NCBI GenBank assembly: GCA_021808315.1
Contig: JAKBBY010000010.1
Coordinates: 1 to 37,176, forward strand
Length of the DNA: 37,176 nt
Source: Pseudomonadota bacterium
GTDB lineage: Bacteria > Pseudomonadota > Alphaproteobacteria > Acetobacterales > Acetobacteraceae
Reading direction: 5' to 3'
Positions 1-7,320 of the stretch are shown in pieces. The position numbers and the translations under genes are program-made. The notes below the pieces were generated by a model that did no database searches, was not told the origin of the DNA, and was given only the letters and a program-made list of their open reading frames with translations. Every line of letters starts with the position of its first letter. The first letter of the stretch is position 1.

Positions 1-12
1 AGGAGCGGACAC

Positions 13-552
13 ATGCAGCGGCGATCGATCATGGCGATGGTGAGTGTGATGCTGGCCGGACTGGGGTGGCGGCGGGCGCAAGCGCAGATGGGGCCAGGGA
101 TGGGCGGCGACATGGGTGGCGATATGGGTGGCGGCTCAATGATGGCGCATGGCAATATGATGGGGCCGATGATGACCGGGATGCAGCTTTTTGAGCGGCA
201 TGCGGAAATTACCCGGGCCACGGATTATTTGCCGAACGGGATTATCGACACCACCGTGTCGGATAATCCGCGCGTGGCGACGTTGATCCAGGCGCATGTG
301 ATCGAGATGTATCGGCGGCTCGATGAGAACCGGCCTTTTGCCTATCCGGCCAGTCCGAGTGTGGGCGTGATGTTTGCCCATCCGACTGCCTATCGCCGCT
401 CGTACAAATTGTTGCCGACAGGGATTGAGGTGACTGAGACGTCCGATGATCCGGCGATGGTCAAGGTGATTTATGCCCATGCGCGCGAGTTGGACGGGTT
501 CGCCAGAAACGGGATGCCCGCGATGATGCGGGGAGCCATGCGGCCCGGTTGA
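13..552 (+). CDS. Exported Met/Gly-rich protein, possibly metal (copper) related
   Basis: Encodes 179 aa. A short basic N-terminus and a hydrophobic stretch ending in an Ala-Gln-Ala site suggest a signal peptide of about 25 residues, so the product should be periplasmic. Residues 26-57 form a Met/Gly-rich segment with repeated MGGDM-type units and several MM pairs, the kind of methionine cluster that binds Cu(I). The rest contains two similar halves, each with an LPNGI/LPTGIEVT-like phrase followed by an SDNP or SDDP motif, suggesting an internal duplication. An AGGAG ribosome site at 1-5 lies 7 bases before the ATG, supporting this start. Similar proteins are, from memory, found beside copper-handling genes, but nothing in the visible neighbourhood confirms that. 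What lies upstream is outside the window. The metal role is inference. Confidence 0.7.
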   Translation: MQRRSIMAMVSVMLAGLGWRRAQAQMGPGMGGDMGGDMGGGSMMAHGNMMGPMMTGMQLFERHAEITRATDYLPNGIIDTTVSDNPRVATLIQAHVIEMYRRLDENRPFAYPASPSVGVMFAHPTAYRRSYKLLPTGIEVTETSDDPAMVKVIYAHARELDGFARNGMPAMMRGAMRPG

Positions 553-579
553 GCGAGCTTGGGTGATGATAATGGGTTG

Positions 580-1494
580 TTACTCGGGAAACATCCGAAA
601 TTCGGTGAAGCGCAAATCATGGCTGCGCGGCGGGGCGTTGCGGGCGTAGTGGGCGATGGCGCTCGCGGTGGCGTGGAGCGATAGCGCGGCGGTGAAATCG
701 GTTGATTGCAGCTGGTCCCCCAGATAAGACAGCCAGGTTTGGTAGGCGGGGCGGTGCGCATCGAACAAAGCGCCGATGCTGGCGGCGACCGGGTCGTTCC
801 AATTCCATTGTTGGGCACAAATCGCGTCGATCACCGCACGTTTGGCACCGTGGAAATGCAGGATCGCGGCGTCCGGCGCGAAACCCCAATAGGGTTTCCA
901 ATTATAGAGCGGGTTCAGCCGTTCCCAATGGCCGCGATAGGCTTGATTGAGCAGAATTTGGTCATCGAGCTGCCCGGCGGCGGCGGAATCGGCCAGGCGG
1001 TCGCGGAGAAAACTCTCCAGGGCGGGGGCGCTGGCGCGCATGGCGGGGAGGTTGAGCAGCATGACGCCGGAATTGAAATAATTCCAGCGATCCGGCGCGA
1101 ATTCAGGGGCGGCGGCGAAGAAGGTCGGGGTGAGCTGGCCCAAGCGCGGGCGGCGGAGAAATACCACGTCGCAATCCGTGTACAGGGCGAGGGTGGCGTC
1201 ATGATCGATATGCGGAATCGCAAGGCGCAGCCAATGGCCGATGGAATGGGCGGTGAAATGACCGGCGGCGCGCGCTGCCCTCATCGCATCGAGTGCTGGG
1301 GGTTCGGCGTGGATGATGGTAACGCCGTGCGCGCGCATCCAGGCACAAAATTCCCCCTCCGCGCCGTGATAGAGCATGAACGGGTCAAGCCCGCCGACCA
1401 TGCGGGCGGACAGCACGGCGAGGCGCGCATGATCGCCCACCGGGCCGGTGCTGCCGGGCGCATCGATCGCGAAATACCAGCGAAGCAGGGTCAT
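580..1494 (-). CDS. Glycosyltransferase family 8-like protein
   Basis: Encodes 304 aa without a signal peptide. GT8 features appear in order: an acceptor/nucleotide region near residues 84-104, the DxD metal-binding motif as DCD at 107-109 within YTDCDVVF, the NSGVMLLNL signature at 141-149, LDDQILLN at 176-183, and an HFHGAKR motif at 213-219 equivalent to the C-terminal HxxGxxKPW-type motif of the family. GT8 enzymes are retaining transferases that move glucose or galactose from UDP-sugars to lipopolysaccharide or other acceptors. No acceptor can be assigned. The gene stands alone, convergent with the Met-rich gene (27-base gap) and divergent from the methyltransferase gene. No strong ribosome site is seen before the ATG. 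Confidence 0.85.
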   Translation of the reverse strand: MTLLRWYFAIDAPGSTGPVGDHARLAVLSARMVGGLDPFMLYHGAEGEFCAWMRAHGVTIIHAEPPALDAMRAARAAGHFTAHSIGHWLRLAIPHIDHDATLALYTDCDVVFLRRPRLGQLTPTFFAAAPEFAPDRWNYFNSGVMLLNLPAMRASAPALESFLRDRLADSAAAGQLDDQILLNQAYRGHWERLNPLYNWKPYWGFAPDAAILHFHGAKRAVIDAICAQQWNWNDPVAASIGALFDAHRPAYQTWLSYLGDQLQSTDFTAALSLHATASAIAHYARNAPPRSHDLRFTEFRMFPE

Positions 1495-1571
1495 GGGTGG
1501 GAAAATCCGGTTGACGGGGGCGAAGCAGTAGGGGAAAGTTTCAACATGACGCTATTGCAATCGTTTTTGCA

Positions 1572-2438
1572 TTGAAGCCGCCGGTTCACAAGGGCCGGGG
1601 CGGGCGGGCGGCACCGCGCGGGCTGGATCAGTTTTACACCCGCCCCACGGTGGCGCGTGACTGCGTGGCCCTGCTCTTGGCGGTGATTGGCGAGCAGGCG
1701 GGCACCGTATTCATCGAACCGGCAGCGGGTGCCGGATCGTTTTTAGATGCGCTACCGGAGCCACGGATTGGGCTTGATATTGCCCCGGCGCGGGCGGACA
1801 TCACGCAGGCGGATTTTCTACGCTGGTGGCCGAGCCTGCCGGCCACGCGCTATGTGGTGGTCAGTAATTTTCCATTTGGCAAAAATGCGTCACTCGCGGT
1901 GAAGTTCGTTAATCACGCCGCGCAGTTTGCCGAGGTCGTGGCCAGTATTTTGCCGCGTACTTTTGAGAAAGCGACGATCCAGCGGCGGGTGGATGCCGGA
2001 TTTTCGTTAGTGAGCGAAACGCCGTTATCAGCGAACTCGTTCACCTATTGTGGTGAGCCTTATGCCGTGCCGGTGGTGTTTCAGATTTGGCGGCGGAGTG
2101 CGGTGCGGCGGGTGAGCGTGGCGGGGCCGCTGGTGCATCCGGATTTCGCATTTTTGCGCACGCCCGCGCAGGCGGATTTTGCGTTTCAGCGGGTTGGGGT
2201 GCAGGCGGGCTTGGTCTCGGTGGAGGGGTTGGCGCGGGCCGCGCAATCCCATTATTTCATCGCGGTGCGCAACCGAGCGCGGGATGTGGCGGGGATTTTG
2301 GCCTCGATTGATTGGAGCAGCGCGAAGAGCCGGACAGCGGGCAATCCGAGTATTGGCAAGGCAGAGCTGGTGGCCGCCTATCAGGCGCGGCTTGCGCAGG
2401 GTGGGTTGGCGTCAATGAGCGGCCATCGCGGCGGATAA
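1572..2438 (+). CDS. Orphan DNA adenine methyltransferase-like protein
   Basis: Encodes 288 aa. The N-terminus has an LDQFYTRPTVA phrase (about 18-28) typical of solitary, often phage-borne, N6-adenine methyltransferase-like proteins. Motif I (SAM binding) is FIEPAAGAGSF at 48-57, followed by GLDI at 67-70 for ribose contact. Motif IV is NFPFG at 99-103, where most relatives have NPPF/Y, so the first proline is replaced. The sequence after it, KNASLAVKF, also fits the family. No restriction endonuclease gene is adjacent, so it is an orphan. The only start in frame upstream of the conserved part is a TTG at 1572; no clear ribosome site is visible and the start is uncertain. The 3' end overlaps the convergent exported-protein gene by 27 bp. 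Target sequence and activity are unknown. Confidence 0.72.
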   Translation: MKPPVHKGRGGRAAPRGLDQFYTRPTVARDCVALLLAVIGEQAGTVFIEPAAGAGSFLDALPEPRIGLDIAPARADITQADFLRWWPSLPATRYVVVSNFPFGKNASLAVKFVNHAAQFAEVVASILPRTFEKATIQRRVDAGFSLVSETPLSANSFTYCGEPYAVPVVFQIWRRSAVRRVSVAGPLVHPDFAFLRTPAQADFAFQRVGVQAGLVSVEGLARAAQSHYFIAVRNRARDVAGILASIDWSSAKSRTAGNPSIGKAELVAAYQARLAQGGLASMSGHRGG

Positions 2439-3248
2439 TACGGCGGCCGGGGGATTACCGAACCAACGCACGGTGCCATGGATGGTCGTGCCGACCCAGG
2501 CATCGCCGTGATGATCGAACACAATATGCGTGTAGGTGGTGTTGCACAGATTGGCGAGGCAGACGGACCCAACGGCATACGGCCCGACGGCGACATAATT
2601 GCCACCGACTTGATAGCCGGAGATGGTGCGATACATAGCCGGTCCCAGAACCCGCTCAAGCACTTGGGCACTGGCGCGGCGTGAAAAAGCGGCTGCGGTT
2701 TGCTTGCCAAGCAAAGATGCTGCCAAATCCATGCCTGCGTGATCAGGCGGTCCGATTAATTGCGTGGCGATTGAGCGCTGCGTGACCTGCGCAACCGGAT
2801 CGATTGTGTAGACGACGGTGCCATGACCGTTCATTTTCGGCATGGTCATTGTCAAATTATCGCCAATCAGGGCTGTGTTTGGTATATCAGAGCAGGTGCC
2901 GAAACTGGGTGTGATCCTCGCGGGTTGGTTCGGTCGGGCCACCGCGACCTGGAACATGCCTGGGCAGAACGAACCGCCACTGGACGTCTCGATCACAAAA
3001 TAGGTTGTTGCACCGGCGTGATAGACCGATCCGGCATAGGCACTCACCATCATATCCTGTGTATCCGAGAGCAGAAGTTGCCGATCAAGATACACCATAA
3101 AATGGTAGGGGCTTGGTCTGAAAATCGCCAGAGTATGGCCGTCTTTCTGAATGATTATGGGGGCCGCTTGCGCGTGCGCCGCTGGGGCCGCGAAGGTGGA
3201 GCACAGGATGGCGAGGGCAATGGCAAAGACACCGACTATAAATTTCAT
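2412..3248 (-). CDS. Exported protein of unknown function, possible Ivy-like C-terminal domain
   Basis: Encodes 278 aa with a clear signal peptide (hydrophobic core, cleavage after AHA near residue 27), so it is periplasmic or secreted. The mature part is rich in beta-strand-like segments and has two Cys pairs: residues around 94 and 119, and a close CLANLC pair near 232-237. The last 60 residues (AVGSVCLANLC, IVFDHHGDAWVG, TVRWFGNPPAAVLSAAM) resemble from memory the inhibitor of vertebrate lysozyme (Ivy) fold, with a C-x4-C loop, an AWVG strand and a WFGNP helix cap. If true it might protect peptidoglycan from lysozyme or lytic transglycosylases. The N-terminal 200 residues are not recognised. 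It is preceded by a terminator at 3287-3318, so it is transcribed separately from the CHRD gene. Confidence 0.6.
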   Translation of the reverse strand: MKFIVGVFAIALAILCSTFAAPAAHAQAAPIIIQKDGHTLAIFRPSPYHFMVYLDRQLLLSDTQDMMVSAYAGSVYHAGATTYFVIETSSGGSFCPGMFQVAVARPNQPARITPSFGTCSDIPNTALIGDNLTMTMPKMNGHGTVVYTIDPVAQVTQRSIATQLIGPPDHAGMDLAASLLGKQTAAAFSRRASAQVLERVLGPAMYRTISGYQVGGNYVAVGPYAVGSVCLANLCNTTYTHIVFDHHGDAWVGTTIHGTVRWFGNPPAAVLSAAMAAH

Positions 3249-3286
3249 GGCAGCGTGTTAGCAGCCTTTCGCGCCGTCGCGCAAAC

Positions 3287-3318
3287 AAAAACGCCCGGAC
3301 CTTGCGGGCCGGGCGTTT
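3287..3318 (-). terminator. Rho-independent terminator of the CHRD gene
   Basis: Bases 3289-3298 and 3309-3318 form a perfect 10-bp inverted repeat (AAACGCCCGG / CCGGGCGTTT) around a 10-base loop. Read on the minus strand the stem is followed by TTTTTGTTT, the classic U-tract. It lies 23 bases past the CHRD stop and just before the start of the next minus-strand gene. Confidence 0.85.
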
Positions 3319-3340
3319 GCGGCGTCGGTTGGGACGCGAC

Positions 3341-3781
3341 TTACTTCACTTCGGAAACCTGACCGGCGAGCTCGCCTTTCGGGTTGGCTTTGGTGTGCAG
3401 GTTCACGTAGGAATCGCCCATCTCGATGATCTTGGCCTTTTTCAGCGTCAGCTTGGCGTGGCCAGCGATGACGCCGGTTTTGCTGATATGCAGCGGCACC
3501 AGGATCGGCGCGGAGAGCATATAGTCACCGCCGGGCTTGGCCGGGCCGTGGATATGGGCGGCGATGACCGGGCCGGACATGCCGCTATCGGTGACTTTAT
3601 AGGTCAGCATGTGGGTCACGGTGTTATACGTGCCGGTCATTTCGCCGGTGCCTTTGGACATGACATGCATTTCCGGGGCGAGGGCGGCGTGCAGTTTGAT
3701 GATCTTGGCCGAGGCCACGCCGGTCGCGGCGATCAGAGCAAGGCCTGCCAGCGGCAGCGCGGAGCGAAGAGAAAGGCGCAT
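3341..3781 (-). CDS. CHRD-domain exported protein
   Basis: Encodes 146 aa. A signal peptide of about 25 residues (hydrophobic, ending ASA) is followed by a single CHRD domain. Diagnostic phrases are AAHIHGPA near residue 74, GHAKLT, and the C-terminal YVNLHTKANPKGELAGQV. The CHRD domain was first described in chordin; bacterial single-domain versions are exported proteins whose function is not established. The start is supported by an AAGGGA ribosome site 8 bases upstream of the ATG. The gene has its own terminator and is divergent from folB. A small hairpin with a six-U run lies in the leader at 3797-3814 (see findings). Confidence 0.88.
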   Translation of the reverse strand: MRLSLRSALPLAGLALIAATGVASAKIIKLHAALAPEMHVMSKGTGEMTGTYNTVTHMLTYKVTDSGMSGPVIAAHIHGPAKPGGDYMLSAPILVPLHISKTGVIAGHAKLTLKKAKIIEMGDSYVNLHTKANPKGELAGQVSEVK

Positions 3782-3929
3782 AGTGAAACTCCCTTAAAAA
3801 ACGGCGAATTGCCGATGAGGCATATATGGTGGGAAGTTGTGGCTGCAACATGGCGGGGTTGCGACATTCTCGGGCCAGGGAGAATCTCTGCTTGCAATTT
3901 TTTGTGTTGCGGCGCACCAGACTGGGCCG

Positions 3930-4337
3930 ATGGAACAGGCACGCTTGAGCGATATTGGCTTGAATCTGCGGCGGATGTTCATACGCGATCTGGTGCTGGA
4001 GGCGCGCATCGGCGTGTATGCGCATGAACAGGAGCGCAGCCAGCGGGTGCGGATTAATTTAGATTTAGCTGTTGAGGATGATGGCGCGGTGGGTCTGTCG
4101 CGCCCGGCGGTGGGCCGGGATGATTTGGCGCGGGTGGTCGATTACGAGCGAATTGTGGTGGCGGTGCGGGCTTTGGTGGCGGCGGGGCATGTGCAGCTGG
4201 TGGAAACGCTGGCCGAGCGGCTGGCCGAATTATGCCTCGATGACCGGCGCGTGGCCCGGGTGCGGGTGATGGTGGAGAAGCTCGACGTGTTTGCCGATGC
4301 GGTCTCCGCCGGTGTGGAGATTGAACGGCGGCGGTAG
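3930..4337 (+). CDS. folB: Dihydroneopterin aldolase-like protein (FolB family)
   Basis: Encodes 135 aa from this ATG. FolB cleaves 7,8-dihydroneopterin to 6-hydroxymethyl-dihydropterin and glycolaldehyde in folate synthesis, or epimerises it. The conserved opening is DLVLEARIGVYAHEQ, with the substrate-binding Glu at residue 24; the catalytic Lys lies in VMVEKLDVF at residue 117. VVDYERI near 69-75 and LVETLAERLA at 90-99 also match the family. Length is slightly above the usual 120. Alternative starts are an upstream in-frame ATG at 3837, whose extra 31 residues show no homology, and ATG 3975. No strong ribosome site marks any of them. No other folate gene is adjacent. Confidence 0.85.
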   Translation: MEQARLSDIGLNLRRMFIRDLVLEARIGVYAHEQERSQRVRINLDLAVEDDGAVGLSRPAVGRDDLARVVDYERIVVAVRALVAAGHVQLVETLAERLAELCLDDRRVARVRVMVEKLDVFADAVSAGVEIERRR

Positions 4338-4371
4338 GGGGGTGAGACAGAACGAGTCACCTTTAAGAGCG

Positions 4372-4410
4372 AAAGTTTTTGTTTCTTTTTTCAAAAAGAA
4401 AAATTTGCTT
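4372..4410. terminator. AT-rich inverted repeat between convergent genes, probable bidirectional terminator
   Basis: TTTCTTTTT at 4382-4390 and AAAAAGAAA at 4393-4401 are perfect complements; as RNA the usable stem is about 7 bp with a 6-base loop, flanked by T-rich and A-rich runs on either side. It sits between the convergent folB and GNAT genes. The weak A/U stem makes an ordinary intrinsic terminator uncertain. From memory, similar AT-rich palindromes recur between genes in Acetobacteraceae genomes, so it may be one copy of a dispersed repeat; no second copy was seen here. Confidence 0.45.
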
Positions 4411-4428
4411 CCCTCTCGCACCCGACAG

Positions 4429-4941
4429 TCAGTGTTTTCGCACGCTTTCATACACCAGCATCGGCACGCCGACGCGGATGAAACCGCTGGCCTCCACCAT
4501 GCCGATGGCGCCCAGCACCGTGCGGGAGGCGAAATTATCGGCGCGGGCGATGGCGACGATCCGCTCCAATTTTGCTTGTTCATGGCCGTAGCGCAGGGCG
4601 GCGCCTGCGGCTTCGCGGGCGAGGCCGGCGCCGCGCACTTCGGGCCATAGGGCAAAGCGGAGCGCAACACCGAGGCCATCGGGGCGCTCTTGCAGGCCGG
4701 TGATCCCTAAAAATGCGCCGAGCCGCAGGCCGCGCACGCCCCAGATGCCAAAGCCGTCACGCCCCCAATCTTTGACTTCGGCGGCGAGTTCTTCGCCCAC
4801 CCGCTCGCGTGTGCGCACGCCGCCTAACATCAGGCCGAAGGCCCGAGGATCGGTTTTCAGCGCGACCAAATCCTCCAAATCCGCCCAGCCCACCGGCGTC
4901 ATGCGCAGCCGCGCCGTGCTGATGGCCCAGGACGGATTCAT
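4429..4941 (-). CDS. GNAT family N-acetyltransferase (RimJ/RimL type)
   Basis: Encodes 170 aa. The opening STARLRMTPVGWADLEDLVAL is the usual RimJ/RimL-type GNAT start. A central beta-strand block (GFGIWGVR, GFLGITGL-like) is followed by the acetyl-CoA-binding turn WPEVRGAGLAREAAGAALRYG (about 98-118; the pyrophosphate loop is R-G-A-G-L-A) and the C-terminal N-x2-S-R-x-V-L-x-x-I-G-M phrase, which is highly typical. Such enzymes transfer acetyl groups to N-termini of ribosomal proteins or to small amines. The substrate cannot be read from sequence. It starts 24 bases after ettA ends on the same strand and may be co-transcribed with it. Confidence 0.88.
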   Translation of the reverse strand: MNPSWAISTARLRMTPVGWADLEDLVALKTDPRAFGLMLGGVRTRERVGEELAAEVKDWGRDGFGIWGVRGLRLGAFLGITGLQERPDGLGVALRFALWPEVRGAGLAREAAGAALRYGHEQAKLERIVAIARADNFASRTVLGAIGMVEASGFIRVGVPMLVYESVRKH

Positions 4942-4965
4942 TTACCCATCCGACCGGCACCCATC

Positions 4966-6645
4966 CTACCGGCTGAGGGGCCGATATTTGATCCGGTGCG
5001 GCTCGGTCGCGTCCGCGCCGAGGCGTCGGCGCTTGTCTTCTTCGTAGTCTTGGAAATTGCCCTCGAACCATTCCACGTGGGAATCGCCCTCAAAGGCGAG
5101 GATATGGGTGGCCAGCCGATCCAGGAACCAGCGATCATGCGAGGTGATCACCGCGCAGCCGGGAAATTCCATCAAGGCTTCTTCGAGGGCGCGGAGCGTA
5201 TCGACATCCAAATCATTGGTCGGCTCGTCAAGCAGAATGACATTATGTTCGCCCTTGAGCATTTTGGCCAAATGCACGCGGTTGCGCTCACCGCCTGAGA
5301 GAATGCCGACCTTCTTTTGCTGATCCGAGCCTTTGAAGTTGAACGCGCCGACATAGGCGCGCGACTGCACGGTGCGCTTGCCCAAATGGATCACATCGGT
5401 GCCGCCGGAAATTTCTTCCCACACGGTTTTTTCACCATCCAGACTATCGCGTGATTGATCGACATAGCCGAGCTTGACCGTATCGCCGATATCGAGCACG
5501 CCGCCATCGGGTTTTTCCTTGCCGGTGATCATCCGAAACAAGGTGGTTTTGCCCGCCCCGTTTGGCCCGATCACGCCGACGATGCCGCCGGGGGGCAATT
5601 TAAAGCTCAGATCATCGATCAATAGATTATTGCCATAGCCTTTGCGCAACTGCTTGGCTTCGATGACGATGCCGCCGAGGCGCGGGCCGGGCGGGATGAT
5701 GATTTCGGCGACGCCGGAGACTTGTTCTTGGGATTTGGCCAGCATGTCCTCATAGCGGGTGATGCGCGCCTGGCTTTTGGCCTGGCGGGCTTTCGGGCTC
5801 GCGCTGATCCATTCGCGCTCCTCGCGCAAGGCGCGCTGGCGAGCAGATTCTTCCTTCTCCTCCTGCGCCAGCCTTTTTTGCTTTTGCTCCAGCCATGAGG
5901 TGTAATTGCCCTCGAACGGATAGCCCCGCCCGCGCTCAAGTTCGAGAATCCAGTTGGTGACATTTTCAAGAAAATACCGATCATGGGTCACCACGATCAC
6001 GGTGCCCGCGAAATTTTGGAGCGTCTTTTCGAGCCAGGCGACCGATTCCGCGTCCAGATGGTTGGTCGGCTCATCGAGCAGCAAAAGATCGGGCTTTTCC
6101 AGCAGCAGCCGGCACAAGGCCACGCGCCGCCGCTCGCCGCCGGACAAGTTGGTGACGGACGCTTCAGCCGGTGGACAGCGCAGGGCATCGAGCGCGATAT
6201 CAATGCGCCGATCAAGATCCCAACCATCCTCGGCGTCGATTTTTTCCTGCAAGCGGGCTTGCTCGGCCAGCAGATCGTTCATTTTATCGTCATCCATCGG
6301 CTCGGCGAATTCCTCGGAAATCGCGTTGAACCGGGCGATGGCGCTGCGCAGCTCGGCAAACGCCATCGCGACATTGTCGCCCACGGTTTTGTCCGGATCG
6401 AGATGCGGCTCTTGCGATAAATAGCCAACCCGCACACCCTCGGCGGCCCAGGCCTCGCCGCCAAATTCCTTTTCGATGCCGGCCATGATTTTCAGCAGCG
6501 TCGATTTACCGGCCCCATTGACGCCGAGCACGCCGATTTTGACGCCGGGCAGGAAGGAGAGCGTAATCCCTTTGAAGACTTCACGCCCGCCCGGAAAGGC
6601 TTTGGTGAGGTCTTTCATCACATAAACATATTGATAAGCGGCCAT
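4966..6645 (-). CDS. ettA: Energy-dependent translational throttle protein EttA (ABC-F ATPase)
   Basis: Encodes 559 aa, the normal EttA length. Two ABC cassettes are complete: Walker A GVNGAGKST at about 41-49 and GPNGAGKTT in the second; signatures LSGGERRRVAL and LSGGERNRVHL; Walker B LLLLDEPTNHLD and VILLDEPTNDLD. The linker between them is Lys/Glu/Arg-rich (KQKRLAQEEKEESARQR), as in the ABC-F P-site tRNA interaction region, and there are no membrane segments. EttA binds the ribosomal E site and gates entry into elongation according to the ATP/ADP ratio. The ATG at 6645 is preferred over a TTG five codons upstream because MAxYxYVY is the usual start. The GNAT gene follows closely. Confidence 0.95.
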   Translation of the reverse strand: MAAYQYVYVMKDLTKAFPGGREVFKGITLSFLPGVKIGVLGVNGAGKSTLLKIMAGIEKEFGGEAWAAEGVRVGYLSQEPHLDPDKTVGDNVAMAFAELRSAIARFNAISEEFAEPMDDDKMNDLLAEQARLQEKIDAEDGWDLDRRIDIALDALRCPPAEASVTNLSGGERRRVALCRLLLEKPDLLLLDEPTNHLDAESVAWLEKTLQNFAGTVIVVTHDRYFLENVTNWILELERGRGYPFEGNYTSWLEQKQKRLAQEEKEESARQRALREEREWISASPKARQAKSQARITRYEDMLAKSQEQVSGVAEIIIPPGPRLGGIVIEAKQLRKGYGNNLLIDDLSFKLPPGGIVGVIGPNGAGKTTLFRMITGKEKPDGGVLDIGDTVKLGYVDQSRDSLDGEKTVWEEISGGTDVIHLGKRTVQSRAYVGAFNFKGSDQQKKVGILSGGERNRVHLAKMLKGEHNVILLDEPTNDLDVDTLRALEEALMEFPGCAVITSHDRWFLDRLATHILAFEGDSHVEWFEGNFQDYEEDKRRRLGADATEPHRIKYRPLSR

Positions 6646-6765
6646 GCTGCGGTGTCCCAATCGTTAAAGGCGTTGATGCCGGTATAGAAACACGCCGCGT
6701 GCGGGGCAACCAAGCGGCAACGCAATCAATCAACACCCCTTGCGCTTCATCCCCGTGACTTGATA

Positions 6766-6780
6766 TGTAATTATATTACA
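6766..6780. promoter_or_regulatory. Operator-like palindrome upstream of the Lrp/AsnC gene
   Basis: TGTAAT-TAT-ATTACA is a perfect 6+6 inverted repeat with a 3-base centre. It lies 19-33 bases before the proposed start of the Lrp-family regulator. Lrp/AsnC proteins commonly autoregulate and bind short AT-centred palindromes of this size, so it is a likely autoregulatory site. It also argues against an ATG at 6760, which would place the palindrome inside the coding region. Confidence 0.55.
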
Positions 6781-6798
6781 AGAACCCCAACGCCGGTG

Positions 6799-7317
6799 AT
6801 GTCCATGACCGATTCTTTCGCGCCACCTGCCCAACCGGGCAACACAATGCGAAATTCCGCACCGCAACTTGACGATATTGATCGCCGTATTCTGACCGAG
6901 CTGCAAAATGACGGGCGGATGACCAATGTGGAGTTGGCCGGGCGGGCGGGCATTTCGCCGCCGCCATGCCTGCGCCGGGTGCGCCGCTTGGAGGAATCTG
7001 GCCTGATTCGCGGCTATCACGCCGATACCGACCCGCAAAAACTCGGCTGGCAAATCCAGTTTTTCGCCATTATCGGCCTTGAGAGCCAGCGGCAAACAGT
7101 GCTCGATAGTTTCACCAGCATGATTGCCTCGTGGGAAGAGGTGCGTGAATGTCACATGATCCGGGGCGGTGGTGATTTTCTGATGCGCTTTTTGGCGCGT
7201 GATGCCGCGCATGAAAACGAAATCACCGAGAAGCTGATCGCAGCCCCCCAGGTGGCGAAGGTGCAGACGCTGCAAACCATCCGAACCTTGATTATGCAGC
7301 CCGGCGTGCCGCTGTAA
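6799..7317 (+). CDS. Lrp/AsnC family transcriptional regulator
   Basis: Encodes about 172 aa. The DNA-binding domain begins LDDIDRRILTELQNDGRMTNVELAGRAGISPPPCLRRVRRLEESGLIRGYHA, the textbook Lrp/AsnC winged helix-turn-helix. An alpha/beta RAM ligand-binding domain follows (FFAIIGLESQ, VRECHMIRGGGDFLMRFLARD). Members sense amino acids or related small molecules and form dimers to octamers. The start is uncertain: ATGs at 6799, 6805 and 6847 are possible and none has a clear ribosome site. The stop is 3 bases before the hydrolase ATG, implying co-transcription and possibly that the regulator responds to a substrate of that enzyme. The palindrome at 6766-6780 is a candidate operator. Confidence 0.9.
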   Translation: MSMTDSFAPPAQPGNTMRNSAPQLDDIDRRILTELQNDGRMTNVELAGRAGISPPPCLRRVRRLEESGLIRGYHADTDPQKLGWQIQFFAIIGLESQRQTVLDSFTSMIASWEEVRECHMIRGGGDFLMRFLARDAAHENEITEKLIAAPQVAKVQTLQTIRTLIMQPGVPL

Positions 7318-7320
7318 CGC

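Noticed and set aside
706-1575. Long open frame on the plus strand opposite the GT8 gene
   Set aside because: It mirrors the minus-strand gene, which has clear GT8 motifs; the plus-strand product has low-complexity, non-family sequence.
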